Shown in pieces: positions 42,755 to 51,026 of a stretch of 64,000 nucleotides of DNA. Every line of letters begins with the position of its first letter. The stretch's first letter is position 1. The stretch is from an uncultured Bacillota bacterium. GTDB taxonomy: Bacteria; Bacillota; Clostridia; Christensenellales; UBA1242. The stretch covers positions 82,225-146,224 of the forward strand of contig CAMMDQ010000001.1 in NCBI GenBank assembly GCA_946495675.1, given 5' to 3'. The notes under the pieces were generated by a model, which searched no databases, was not told the DNA's origin, and saw only the letters and a list, made by a program, of their open reading frames with translations. A program made the position numbers and the translations under genes.

Positions 42755-43099
42755 ATGAGAAAAGAAGACTTTGTTTTTCATAGCTGCAAAGATTATGTTT
42801 TTATTGAAAGAGACAATCTTTTTATTTGCCAAAGGCTTCAACAAATTGACCCCAGCTACCGAGTGGTTTTCAATCTAAAAAAACGAAAATACGAGGTGCA
42901 TAGCATTGAGCAGGTTGGTGGAAGCTATTGTTTTACTCTGCCTTTTGAAAATTTGGATGAGCGTGCTGTTGAGTTTGCCTTAAAAACTAGAAGAGAAAAC
43001 TCAGACAAAATCATAGCAGAGATTGACAAATATAACGAAAATCTTTACAACCAAATGCTTAAACAAGAAGTAAATAAATTAAAGGAGGCACTATGCTAG
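42755..43099 (+). CDS. Hypothetical protein of the capsid operon
   Basis: 114 aa from ATG 42755 with GGGGGT upstream; the TTG at 42743 is rejected. The N-terminal half looks beta-rich (DYVFIERDNLFICQRLQQ), the C-terminal half is one long helix (ENSDKIIAEIDKYNENLYNQ). It overlaps the next gene by seven bases. A minor head protein is the likeliest role, by place only. Confidence 0.62.
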   Translation: MRKEDFVFHSCKDYVFIERDNLFICQRLQQIDPSYRVVFNLKKRKYEVHSIEQVGGSYCFTLPFENLDERAVEFALKTRRENSDKIIAEIDKYNENLYNQMLKQEVNKLKEALC

Positions 43100-43644
43100 T
43101 TAAAGATATAATAAAACTTGCTTGCGATTTCACGGGACAGGAAGCTCTTGGCGAAAAGATTGCTCAGTCCAGCTTGCTTGAAACTTGCGAGCAAGAGATT
43201 GTTGACAAGTTTGTGAAATGTTTTAACCTTGTAAACAATGAAATTGCAAGTGAATTTGTGCCAATCAAAAAAATTGAGCAATTTGAGGTTTCAAACGGCA
43301 AAATTTTGCTAACTCAATTTTCAACCAAACCATATAAAATTTTGTATATCAAAAACAGCTTGGGCAGAAAGATGCGATTCAAGCAATTTGATGATCACAT
43401 CTTTGTTCTTTGCAAAAAAGCGATCATTTGCTATAGCATATTGCCGTCTGTTTTGAGCATCAGCGATCAAATTGATAGCTTTTTGCCTGAACGTATTTAT
43501 GCCTACGGTGTTGCTAGAGAATTTTTGTTTTTGCAAAGTCGTTTTGACGATGCCGACATTTTTGAAGAGCGTTTCAAAAATTCTTTAGAGCTGATATGTC
43601 GGACCGCACCTCACGCCAAAATGCCAAGGCGGAGGTGGCTTTGA
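43093..43644 (+). CDS. Probable head-to-tail connector (neck) protein
   Basis: 183 aa behind AAAGGAGG. It is helical at both ends with a beta-rich centre, and it lies between the capsid gene and the stopper-like gene, where P22 gp4-like or HK97 gp6-like adaptors are found. The sequence alone is not conclusive. Stop and next start overlap as TGATG with GGAGG just before, so translation is coupled. Confidence 0.6.
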   Translation: MLVKDIIKLACDFTGQEALGEKIAQSSLLETCEQEIVDKFVKCFNLVNNEIASEFVPIKKIEQFEVSNGKILLTQFSTKPYKILYIKNSLGRKMRFKQFDDHIFVLCKKAIICYSILPSVLSISDQIDSFLPERIYAYGVAREFLFLQSRFDDADIFEERFKNSLELICRTAPHAKMPRRRWL

Positions 43645-45128
43645 TGTTTTACAAAAACAAGCTTAAAACAAAATCAACAAGCGAAAAAACATTTGAGTTT
43701 GACATGTTTTCTTCGCCCGCTCAAACAGAAAAAGAGCAAAGTTTGTGTGATTTTAACTTGACCAAGCTGTGTTATAACTTTCGCACGAACAGGGGAGTTC
43801 TTGAAAGCGGCTATGGGTTTGACATCTTTGCAAGCCCGCTTTCTAAGTCGGACCTTGAAAGTGAAACTGCTGTGGCGATAAGCGGCAATCAAGTCAGTGC
43901 ATTGTGGGACTTTGAATGGTATGACCAAGAGAATGATGAAAACAAGTATTATTGCATGTACTTTAATGACCAAGCCAAAGTTTGTTATGACAATATGTTT
44001 GGCTCAAGACCGACAACTCTTATTATCAACACTCAGTTTACCGACACACCAGTTGGGATGAAATATAAGATTGAAGGCGTTGATTCAATGATTTTTTCAG
44101 GCAAAGGTCAAAATCTTTTAGTGCTGGTTGGGCAAACTCAGCAAACTAGTCAATCGGCACCTCAGATGCTTTCAATATGTGCACATTTTGGGAGAGTTTT
44201 TGCCATCACTTCAGAAGCTCGTGGCAGACTGGTTTATAGCGATAATCTTGATATTTTGCAGTGGAGCGATGAGCTTTCTGCAAACTTGGATTTTACTGAT
44301 GGAAGAGGAAATTTGACTAAACTGTTATCGTTCAATGATTATATTTATATCTTTAGAGAATATGGGATAACAAGGATTTCCGAATACTCTTCAGATAGTG
44401 AATTTTCAATCACTCACCTTTATCAATCTGACAGCTACATATATCCAAATTCAATAGCCCATGGCGGCGATCGAATTTATTTTTTGGAAAAGTCAGGGCT
44501 TAAATATTTTAATGGGTCGTCAGTGCGAAGCATTGAATGTCCAGAGATTAAAATGCTTTCATCTTTCAATGGCAATTGTGCAAGCCAATGTTTCGAAGGC
44601 AAATATTTTCTTGCTTGCAAGATGGATTTTGATGGCGATAGTGTGGGATGCGAAAATTCGGAGCAAAGCTTCTATAACAATGCGCTGCTTGTTTATGATG
44701 AGCAGACGGAACATGTTGAAATCGTCAGAGGGGTGGACATTAAACAGATGCTTGCCTTAAACAATCCATACAAATCAAAACTTGTCGCTTGTTTCAACGG
44801 AGACAACAAAGGCAAAATCGGCCAGCTTTCGTTTTCTGGCAAGTCGTTTAACGATGTTTTGCCAGCAAAGTGGCAAAGTGTGTGCACCGATCTTGGAATC
44901 AGCGGGAAAAAGAAGAGAGTAAGATCTTTTTTGATTAAGTCTATTTTGCCATGCAAAGTTGTCATCACAAGTGATTTGCAGACAAAAGAATTTTCAGTTG
45001 AAGGCTCAAGTGCTATTCAGCAAATCCATGCAGGAATTTATGGCAATGAATTTTCTGTTGTTATCACATCCAATCAGCCAAACTCAAAAATTTCTTCCTT
45101 TGTGCTTAATGTGGGAGTTGAGAACTAG
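43644..45128 (+). CDS. Phage stopper/packaged-DNA stabilisation-like protein (P22 gp10 type)
   Basis: 494 aa from ATG 43644, eight bases behind GGAGG (43631-43635); the upstream start at 43596 is rejected. The protein is beta-rich with propeller-like repeats: GRVFAITSEARGRLVYSDN, FNDYIYIFREYGITRISE, GGDRIYFLEKSGLKYFNG. P22 gp10 has a similar size and fold and closes the portal channel. The call is by fold pattern and place, moderately sure. No further tail genes follow. Confidence 0.62.
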   Translation: MFYKNKLKTKSTSEKTFEFDMFSSPAQTEKEQSLCDFNLTKLCYNFRTNRGVLESGYGFDIFASPLSKSDLESETAVAISGNQVSALWDFEWYDQENDENKYYCMYFNDQAKVCYDNMFGSRPTTLIINTQFTDTPVGMKYKIEGVDSMIFSGKGQNLLVLVGQTQQTSQSAPQMLSICAHFGRVFAITSEARGRLVYSDNLDILQWSDELSANLDFTDGRGNLTKLLSFNDYIYIFREYGITRISEYSSDSEFSITHLYQSDSYIYPNSIAHGGDRIYFLEKSGLKYFNGSSVRSIECPEIKMLSSFNGNCASQCFEGKYFLACKMDFDGDSVGCENSEQSFYNNALLVYDEQTEHVEIVRGVDIKQMLALNNPYKSKLVACFNGDNKGKIGQLSFSGKSFNDVLPAKWQSVCTDLGISGKKKRVRSFLIKSILPCKVVITSDLQTKEFSVEGSSAIQQIHAGIYGNEFSVVITSNQPNSKISSFVLNVGVEN

Positions 45129-45184
45129 TCAGCAAATTCAAGTCCGATTTAAATTGTTTGCAAGCGATTTTTCGTGGAGGTGCT

Positions 45185-45253
45185 ATGAAAAATTCTTATT
45201 TTGTTGGAAATGACAAATTTTTTGTGAAATGCAGTTTTGGGAAGAATTTTTAA
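45185..45253 (+). CDS. 22-residue ORF overlapping the first holin gene
   Basis: ATG 45185 follows GGAGGT (45177-45182). It encodes MKNSYFVGNDKFFVKCSFGK plus two residues and ends at TAA 45251-45253, overlapping the holin start (45229). The holin itself has no ribosome binding site, so this short frame may act as a coupling leader for holin translation. Confidence 0.45.
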   Translation: MKNSYFVGNDKFFVKCSFGKNF

Positions 45254-45468
45254 GAGTGATAATCAGCAACGGGATCTTTGCCATTCTGTTTGTCTTTCTT
45301 TTCTTTTGGCAGCTTAAAGACAGTGAGAAGAGAGAAGAGGCTTACCGCTCAACTATTGCAGATCTTACATTGCATCTGACAAATATGGAACGGATGCAGG
45401 ATGATATAGATGAAATTAAACAATTTTTGGAGGCGAAAGACGATGAAAGACAAGATAAAATCTTATAG
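45229..45468 (+). CDS. BhlA/UviB-like holin protein
   Basis: 79 aa. One N-terminal transmembrane helix (about residues 9-28, IISNGIFAILFVFLFFWQL), then KREEAYRSTIADL and a coiled coil: the layout of the BhlA/UviB family of holin-like proteins in phages and bacteriocin loci. No Shine-Dalgarno site precedes ATG 45229 and an in-frame stop (45211) excludes earlier starts, suggesting coupling to the 22-residue frame. Overlaps the second holin gene. Confidence 0.8.
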   Translation: MQFWEEFLRVIISNGIFAILFVFLFFWQLKDSEKREEAYRSTIADLTLHLTNMERMQDDIDEIKQFLEAKDDERQDKIL

Positions 45469-45703
45469 TTTTTGGACGGCTTTATCAGGTGCAGTTGTTG
45501 TGCTGTTGCAAGCTCTTGGCGATTGTTTTGGATTTTCCATTCAGAGCGAACTTGTTTCTGGAATAATCATGGCTATTGCAGGAGTTTTGGTGGTTTTTGG
45601 TGTGGTTTCAATGCCCAAAAATTCCACTGACAACAAAACCGACGAAAAAACAACTGATGAAACTGAATCAAAAGAAGATGAAACTGAAGAGAAAAACAAA
45701 TAA
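45443..45703 (+). CDS. Phage holin
   Basis: 86 aa from ATG 45443 (GGAGG at 45429-45433). Two transmembrane helices (about residues 9-27 and 36-56: FWTALSGAVVVLLQALG, GIIMAIAGVLVVFGVVS), then a very acidic Lys/Glu/Thr tail. This matches the small class II holins of Firmicutes phages. Last gene of the operon; no endolysin gene follows before the terminator. Confidence 0.82.
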   Translation: MKDKIKSYSFWTALSGAVVVLLQALGDCFGFSIQSELVSGIIMAIAGVLVVFGVVSMPKNSTDNKTDEKTTDETESKEDETEEKNK

Positions 45704-45733
45704 AAAGAGGCGGGTTTTATGCCCGCCTTTTTA
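45703..45733 (+). terminator. Terminator of the capsid-type operon
   Basis: AGGCGGG, six-base loop, CCCGCCT and T5, GC-rich and strong. Confidence 0.93.
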
Positions 45734-45825
45734 ATTTTTTTTCAACATTTAAGACAAAATTCTGACAAAATTACAGAAAAATCTACAAAAAAGCAAAATT
45801 GTTTTTCAATTTTTGTTTAATTTGT

Positions 45826-45831
45826 TAAAAT
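45826..45831 (+). promoter_or_regulatory. Extended -10 of a near-leaderless comEC transcript
   Basis: TGT-TAAAAT with TAAAAT at 45826-45831; no good -35. GTG 45840 follows eight bases later and no Shine-Dalgarno site is seen. Confidence 0.5.
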
Positions 45832-45839
45832 TATTGTTT

Positions 45840-47903
45840 GTGAAGAAGTTTATCAATTTCCGTTATCCATTTTACTGTTTTCTTGCACTTTTGTTTGGAG
45901 CGGGAATTGCCAAAAGTTTGTATGCGGCGGATATTGAAGCAATTATCATTGTTGCAATTGTTTTACTTTTTGTTGCCATAGCAGCGCTATGCTATAAAAA
46001 GTTTTTACCGCTTTTAATGATAATAATCTTTTTCTTTGCTGGAAACGGCACCTTCTTTTTGGGCATGCAATTTTTTGATAATGTTGCCTATGAAGGAGAA
46101 GTTTTAGTGGTAGGCAGAGTAAGCGATAAAAATTTTGTTAAAGAAGATAGTTATTCTTCCATCGTGCTGGAAGAAGTTTCAATCAATGGTCAAAGCAGCA
46201 AAAATTTGAGGCTGTTTGTTTCCGGCGAAAGTGGTTTTGACATAGGTGACAGTTTGGCATTTGAAGCTGAGGTTGAAAAGGTAAAAGCTTACAATCTTGG
46301 CATCTTTAATCTATCAAGTTACCGCAATGGCGTAGGTTATAGCTCTTCAGTAAATGCTTCAGACCTTGTTATCACTCCTGGTCATATGAGCATTGATCAA
46401 GAGTTTCGTTATAATGTCAAAACGGCTTTAATGCAGAACATGGACGAGAAAAACGCTTACATTGCTTACGCCGTTTTGTTTGGCGACCAAAGCATGATTG
46501 ATGCAAGCGTTTCTGATGTTTATCGCAACAGCGGCATTATTCATGTGCTCACTGTCAGCGGCTTGCATATTTCTTTTATTGTTGGAGCATTGATGCTGCT
46601 TCTTAAACTTTTTCGTTCAAACAAATTTGTCAATTTGATCATTATTGCACTGGTTCTTCTTTTCTACTGTTATCTTTGCGGCTTTACACCTTCTGTTGTC
46701 AGAGCAACAGTTATGGCTTTGATTTTGTGTCTGTCAAGAATTTGCAATCGGCCTTATGACGGATTGAATTCTCTTGCTATTGCAGGCTTTGTTATTGTTT
46801 TGTTTAGTCCATTGTCAACAGTTGATGTTGGTTTTTTGATGTCATTTTTCTGTGTTATGTTTATTTTGCTTTTGACAAAACCTTTCACGCGGGTGCTCAA
46901 CCATGTTATGCCAAAGAAAATCGCTCAGCTGACAGCAGTGTCAGTCGCAGCTCAAATTGGGATTTTGCCTTTCACAGCATCTTTCTTTTCATCTTTCAAT
47001 TTTCTTTCCGTTTTTGCAAATCTTTTGATTATACCAATCTTTTCCCTCATCTTTCCAATCATGTTTGTCATGGCATTTCTTGTTGTCATAATGCCATTTA
47101 TTGCACCATTGTTTTCAATATTTGACTTTTTCTTAAATTTAGTGTTTGCAATCGCTTCATTTTTCGCTTCAACTTCGCTGCAAGTGCCGCTTAAACCTTT
47201 TTCTGTTTCAATCAGTATGCTTGTTGTAATTTTCTTTTTCACCCTTTCATCATTTTATGTTCTCAAACCTTTTGGAAGATTTTTGTCATGCAGTATTGTC
47301 TTTTTTGTGCTGTGTCTTTCCATCCTTTTGCCAAATATTTCAACAACAAGTTTTTCATCAGTTTCTTTTGTAAATTCTTATCAAGGACAGATGATTGTTT
47401 TTACATCAAAAGAAGGGGATTGTCTTTGTTATGGGGATGATTACTACTATAAAACCTTTTCATCTTTAGACCAAAACTATAAGGTTGATTTTTATTTAAA
47501 TGAAAAACTTTCACTTTCAGATGCTGCGATTTGGAAGGATTATGGAGCAAGAGTGCTGCTTAGCCCAAATGCTGACAAAGCAGATGAAGATCAAGTTGAA
47601 GTTGCCGCTCAGCCTTTGCAAGTTGGAGCATTCAAAGTAAGTTATCAACAAAACGCATTTATCATCGAATATGACGGACAGAAAATTTTGCTTGCACAAA
47701 ATGTTGAGAATTCTGCACTTATTGATTTGATAAATCAAAACAATTATGATATTATATTTGTGGGCGACAACCAATTGGAATTGCCAAAGAGTGATGCAAA
47801 AATTGTTTCAAACTTTGCACAAAATGGCAATTTAAGTTTTGAAGACAACGGCAACTTTTCCATCTTGTTTGGAGAAAATTTATCTTTTCGGGGGCTTGAT
47901 TGA
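45840..47903 (+). CDS. comEC: ComEC/Rec2-like DNA-uptake channel with degenerate C-terminal domain
   Basis: 687 aa from GTG 45840; the TTG at 45813 lies upstream of the probable -10 box. ComEC carries incoming single-stranded DNA across the membrane. N-terminal helices and OB-like domain (about 65-180) precede the competence domain with HVLTVSGLHISFIVGALM and CGFTPSVVRATVMALILC. About ten transmembrane helices run to residue 490. The final 190 residues correspond to the metallo-beta-lactamase domain but lack the HxHxDH motif. holA overlaps the stop, as in Bacillus. Confidence 0.9.
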   Translation: MKKFINFRYPFYCFLALLFGAGIAKSLYAADIEAIIIVAIVLLFVAIAALCYKKFLPLLMIIIFFFAGNGTFFLGMQFFDNVAYEGEVLVVGRVSDKNFVKEDSYSSIVLEEVSINGQSSKNLRLFVSGESGFDIGDSLAFEAEVEKVKAYNLGIFNLSSYRNGVGYSSSVNASDLVITPGHMSIDQEFRYNVKTALMQNMDEKNAYIAYAVLFGDQSMIDASVSDVYRNSGIIHVLTVSGLHISFIVGALMLLLKLFRSNKFVNLIIIALVLLFYCYLCGFTPSVVRATVMALILCLSRICNRPYDGLNSLAIAGFVIVLFSPLSTVDVGFLMSFFCVMFILLLTKPFTRVLNHVMPKKIAQLTAVSVAAQIGILPFTASFFSSFNFLSVFANLLIIPIFSLIFPIMFVMAFLVVIMPFIAPLFSIFDFFLNLVFAIASFFASTSLQVPLKPFSVSISMLVVIFFFTLSSFYVLKPFGRFLSCSIVFFVLCLSILLPNISTTSFSSVSFVNSYQGQMIVFTSKEGDCLCYGDDYYYKTFSSLDQNYKVDFYLNEKLSLSDAAIWKDYGARVLLSPNADKADEDQVEVAAQPLQVGAFKVSYQQNAFIIEYDGQKILLAQNVENSALIDLINQNNYDIIFVGDNQLELPKSDAKIVSNFAQNGNLSFEDNGNFSILFGENLSFRGLD

Positions 47904-48844
47904 AGACTTTAAAAACAAGGTTAAACAAACAACTAAAAAATGCTTATCTGCTGCAGGGAGATGACCTGTTCCTTTTTGATAAAGCTTATGCTATGATCAA
48001 AAATGCATGTCATTTGAGCATGGAAGATTTTAATCTTGTCAAATTTGATGACGACAATTTTTCTTGCGATAAATTTTTGGATGCAACAGAGGTTTTGCCA
48101 CTAATTGATGAAAAAAGACTTATACTATTAAAAAACATTACGAAGGTGTCTGCCGGCGACCTTAAAAAAATTGCAACTGGCATTGATAACATTCCGATAA
48201 GCACAGTTGTTGTGATTTACGACTTTGAAAACAAATTCGGCCTTCTTAAAAGCGAATGTGAGTTTGTTGATTGCCATAGATTTGATCAAAGCATGGCTCA
48301 GGCAGTGATTGTCAGCGAACTTGCAAAAAGGGGAAAGCAGATCACGCAAGAAGGAGTTTTGACCTTGCTTGAATATTGCAATGGCTATTTGACAAAAGCC
48401 ATGAATGAAATTGAAAAACTTTGTTTTGTCGACCTTGAAAATCCGCTTATCACCAAAAAGATGATTGAACAGTGCGTCAGCAAAGAAAACGAATTTGTGG
48501 TTTTTGAGCTAACAGAATCTTTAGGCAAACGCAATGTTGACCGAGCGGTAGAACTTGCCGAGTTGCTCGCCAAAGAGCAGGGGATTTTGTCGCTTGTTGG
48601 CAACCATTTTCGCAGGATGTTTTTTGTCTCAATTTCGCAGCAGTCTGATCAGCAACTTGCTCAAAATTTTGGCATAAAAGAATTTGCAGTCAAAAAAATT
48701 CGCCAGCAGTGTCAAAATTTTTCAAAAATGCAGCTGAAGAAAATTTTTAATCTTCTTGAAGAAATTGATTACAAAATCAAGTCGGGTCAGATGCTCAGTG
48801 AAAACGCATTCAATTTTTTGATTATGAAAATTTTGTTTATATAA
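47900..48844 (+). CDS. holA: DNA polymerase III delta subunit
   Basis: 314 aa from TTG 47900, overlapping the comEC stop; GGGGG lies five bases upstream. HolA opens the beta clamp in the clamp loader. The N-terminal LLQGDDLFLFDKAY, the middle VLPLIDEKRLILLKN, and the C-terminal SLVGNHFRRMFFV and IDYKIKSGQ follow the family. The comEC-holA order is conserved in Firmicutes. Confidence 0.92.
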   Translation: MKTLKTRLNKQLKNAYLLQGDDLFLFDKAYAMIKNACHLSMEDFNLVKFDDDNFSCDKFLDATEVLPLIDEKRLILLKNITKVSAGDLKKIATGIDNIPISTVVVIYDFENKFGLLKSECEFVDCHRFDQSMAQAVIVSELAKRGKQITQEGVLTLLEYCNGYLTKAMNEIEKLCFVDLENPLITKKMIEQCVSKENEFVVFELTESLGKRNVDRAVELAELLAKEQGILSLVGNHFRRMFFVSISQQSDQQLAQNFGIKEFAVKKIRQQCQNFSKMQLKKIFNLLEEIDYKIKSGQMLSENAFNFLIMKILFI

Positions 48845-48870
48845 GTTTGATTTGTCAAAGAATAATTTTA

Positions 48871-48902
48871 AGATTATCGCAATTTAGTTGATAATCTTTT
48901 TT
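48871..48902 (+). terminator. Terminator of comEC-holA, overlapping the der promoter
   Basis: AGATTATC (48871-48878) pairs with GATAATCT (48890-48897), then T6. The 3' arm contains most of TTGATA, the -35 of der. Confidence 0.88.
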
Positions 48903-48916
48903 AAATATGTTAATAT
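48888..48916 (+). promoter_or_regulatory. Promoter of a leaderless der transcript
   Basis: TTGATA at 48888-48893, 17-base spacer, TAATAT at 48911-48916 with TGT before it. ATG 48923 is six bases after the -10 and has no ribosome binding site. Confidence 0.7.
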
Positions 48917-48922
48917 TTTGGT

Positions 48923-50233
48923 ATGAAACCGATTGTGGCCATTGTTGGACGCCCTAATGTTGGCAAAAGCACTTTTTTTAATAAAATATGCGGAAAAAGA
49001 ATAAGCATTGTTGACGACAGCCCAGGGGTTACAAGAGACAGAATTTATGCTGATGCGCAGTGGTGTGGGCATAATTTTTTGCTTGTTGACACAGGCGGTC
49101 TAGATCCAAAAAGCGATGATATTTTTCAAACAGACATAATGTCTCAAGCCCAAATTGCTATTGAGCAGGCTGACGTCATTGTCTTTTTAGTTGATGGCAG
49201 AACTGGACTTACTGCCAATGATGAAGAAGTTGCAAAAATTTTGAAAAGATCAAAAACTCCCATCGTTTTGGTTGTCAATAAGCTTGATAATTTTGAGGTT
49301 GAACAGACCTATGAGTTTTACAGTTTGGGACTGGGGCAGCCCTTTCCTCTTTCTCTTGAGCAGAGCAAAGGAATTGGCGATGTGCTCGACCAAATTGTTT
49401 TGCATTTCCCAGAAAAATCGGCAAAAGAAGATGACAAAATGGTGAAAATTGCCATAGTTGGACGCCCAAATGTTGGCAAAAGCAGCCTTGTAAACAGGTT
49501 GGTTGGTGCAAACAGAGTTTTAGTCAGCAATATTGAGGGCACAACAAGAGATAGCGTTTTGGTGCCATTTAGATACAACAAAAAAGATTACGCATTTGTT
49601 GATACTGCAGGGCTTAGGCGTCAGCGTGGAGTTGAGAAAGCATCCATCGAAGGTTATTCGGTTTTGCGAAGCTTAAGTGCGATTGAAGAGGCAGATATTG
49701 TTCTTGTTGTATTTGATGGAAGTGCAGAAAAACTTTCAGAGCAAGATGTGAGAATTGCTGGAATGGTGCATGAAGCAGGCAAACCTTCAGTGATAGTTGT
49801 CAATAAGTGGGATATAAAAACCGGCGACAAAGTAAGCTATGAAAAGATGCTGGCAAAAGACCTTGCATTTATGGCTTATCATCAGTCAATTTATGTTTCT
49901 GCGCTCACTGGTCAAGGCACAGGTCAGATTATGGAACTGGCTGAAAAATCATATCAAAATGCTAGCAAACGCATAACAACCGGGCTGCTCAATGAGATTT
50001 TGCACGATGCAATACTAAATCATCAACCGCCAGCACATAAAGGAAGGGCGGCAAAAGTGCAATACATCACGCAAACATCAACAAATCCTCCAACTTTTGT
50101 GGTATTTGTAAATGATGCTGCTTTAGTCAATTTTTCATACAGACGTTATCTTGAAAACAGACTAAGAGAGAGGGTGGATTTTGCTGGCAGCCCGATAAAA
50201 CTTATCATTAGAGGAAAGGAGAGTAAGCAATGA
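48923..50233 (+). CDS. der: Ribosome-assembly GTPase Der (EngA)
   Basis: 436 aa. Der is an essential double GTPase for 50S maturation. First G domain: GRPNVGKSTFFNKI, DTGGL, NKLDN. Second: GRPNVGKSSLVNRL, DTAGLRRQ, NKWD. The C-terminal KH-like domain (about 350-436) ends with the family's PIKLIIRGKE. The gene starts without a ribosome binding site, next to the -10 box. plsY overlaps its stop by four bases. Confidence 0.97.
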   Translation: MKPIVAIVGRPNVGKSTFFNKICGKRISIVDDSPGVTRDRIYADAQWCGHNFLLVDTGGLDPKSDDIFQTDIMSQAQIAIEQADVIVFLVDGRTGLTANDEEVAKILKRSKTPIVLVVNKLDNFEVEQTYEFYSLGLGQPFPLSLEQSKGIGDVLDQIVLHFPEKSAKEDDKMVKIAIVGRPNVGKSSLVNRLVGANRVLVSNIEGTTRDSVLVPFRYNKKDYAFVDTAGLRRQRGVEKASIEGYSVLRSLSAIEEADIVLVVFDGSAEKLSEQDVRIAGMVHEAGKPSVIVVNKWDIKTGDKVSYEKMLAKDLAFMAYHQSIYVSALTGQGTGQIMELAEKSYQNASKRITTGLLNEILHDAILNHQPPAHKGRAAKVQYITQTSTNPPTFVVFVNDAALVNFSYRRYLENRLRERVDFAGSPIKLIIRGKESKQ

Positions 50234-50991
50234 CAGTGCTATATTTTGCTATTGTGGCCATTGTCAGTTATCTGATTGGAACAATCAATTTTTCCAAAAT
50301 TTTAGCTTGGAATGTCAAACGAAAAGATATAACAAAAATCGGCAGTGGCAATCCAGGCACAATGAACATGCTTCGTAGCTTTGGCTTTGTTATGGCAATT
50401 TTAACCTTTGTTGCAGAGGTTGTCAAAGCGGGTCTGGTCTGTCTTATTTCAAGCATAGTTCTGCCTGAATTTGCTTCGGTTATTTATTATTTTGCAGGAG
50501 CATTTGTCCTTCTTGGTTACAACTTTCCTGTGTGGAGCAAATTTAAAGGTGGGAAAGGGGTTGCTTGCTTTGCCGGCATATTCCTCTTTTCTCAAACATG
50601 GTATGTTGCACTTGCCTGGTTTGTAGTCTGCTTTATTTTGTTTATTTTTATTGAATATGGCTCTGTGATTTCCTTTATATATCTTGGTGGCAATGCAATC
50701 GCTACAACAATTTATATTTGGGTTGTGGGGGTATCTTACGCATGGGCTATCACTGCGATTGTTTGGCTTCTTATCATCTTGACACTCATCAGACATAGAG
50801 CAAACATCCAAAGGTTGGCAAAAGGCACCGAAAACAAAATCAATTTCAAACAAAAGTTGCAACAGGTTTTCAGAAAAAAGAAGGGCGAAGAGATTATAAA
50901 TGAAGAGATAACCGAGCAAAAGCCAGAAAAAGAAATTATTATTGAAAACGATGCGAGTAACAACGAAAAATTTGATCTTGACAATAAGTAG
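50230..50991 (+). CDS. plsY: Glycerol-3-phosphate acyltransferase PlsY with charged C-terminal extension
   Basis: 253 aa with AAAGGAG upstream. PlsY transfers acyl from acyl-phosphate to glycerol-3-phosphate in the membrane. Motifs: YLIGTINFSKILAW, IGSGNPGTMNMLRS (usual GSGNxGxTN with a change) and FPVWSKFKGGKGVA. Five or more transmembrane helices. The last 55 residues or so form a Lys/Glu-rich tail not needed for the enzyme and absent from most homologues. In many Clostridia gpsA comes next, but here two unknown small genes do. Confidence 0.93.
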   Translation: MTVLYFAIVAIVSYLIGTINFSKILAWNVKRKDITKIGSGNPGTMNMLRSFGFVMAILTFVAEVVKAGLVCLISSIVLPEFASVIYYFAGAFVLLGYNFPVWSKFKGGKGVACFAGIFLFSQTWYVALAWFVVCFILFIFIEYGSVISFIYLGGNAIATTIYIWVVGVSYAWAITAIVWLLIILTLIRHRANIQRLAKGTENKINFKQKLQQVFRKKKGEEIINEEITEQKPEKEIIIENDASNNEKFDLDNK

Positions 50992-51006
50992 TTTATGCAA
51001 TATAAT
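50978..51006 (+). promoter_or_regulatory. Consensus promoter inside the end of plsY
   Basis: TTGACA at 50978-50983, 17-base spacer, TATAAT at 51001-51006; drives the two small genes before spoIVA. Confidence 0.85.
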
Positions 51007-51026
51007 TTTTGCAAGGAGAAAACTTA

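Noticed and set aside
38358..45733. Ordinary complete prophage
   Set aside because: No integrase, repressor, large terminase, tail, lysin or att-like direct repeats were found around the module.
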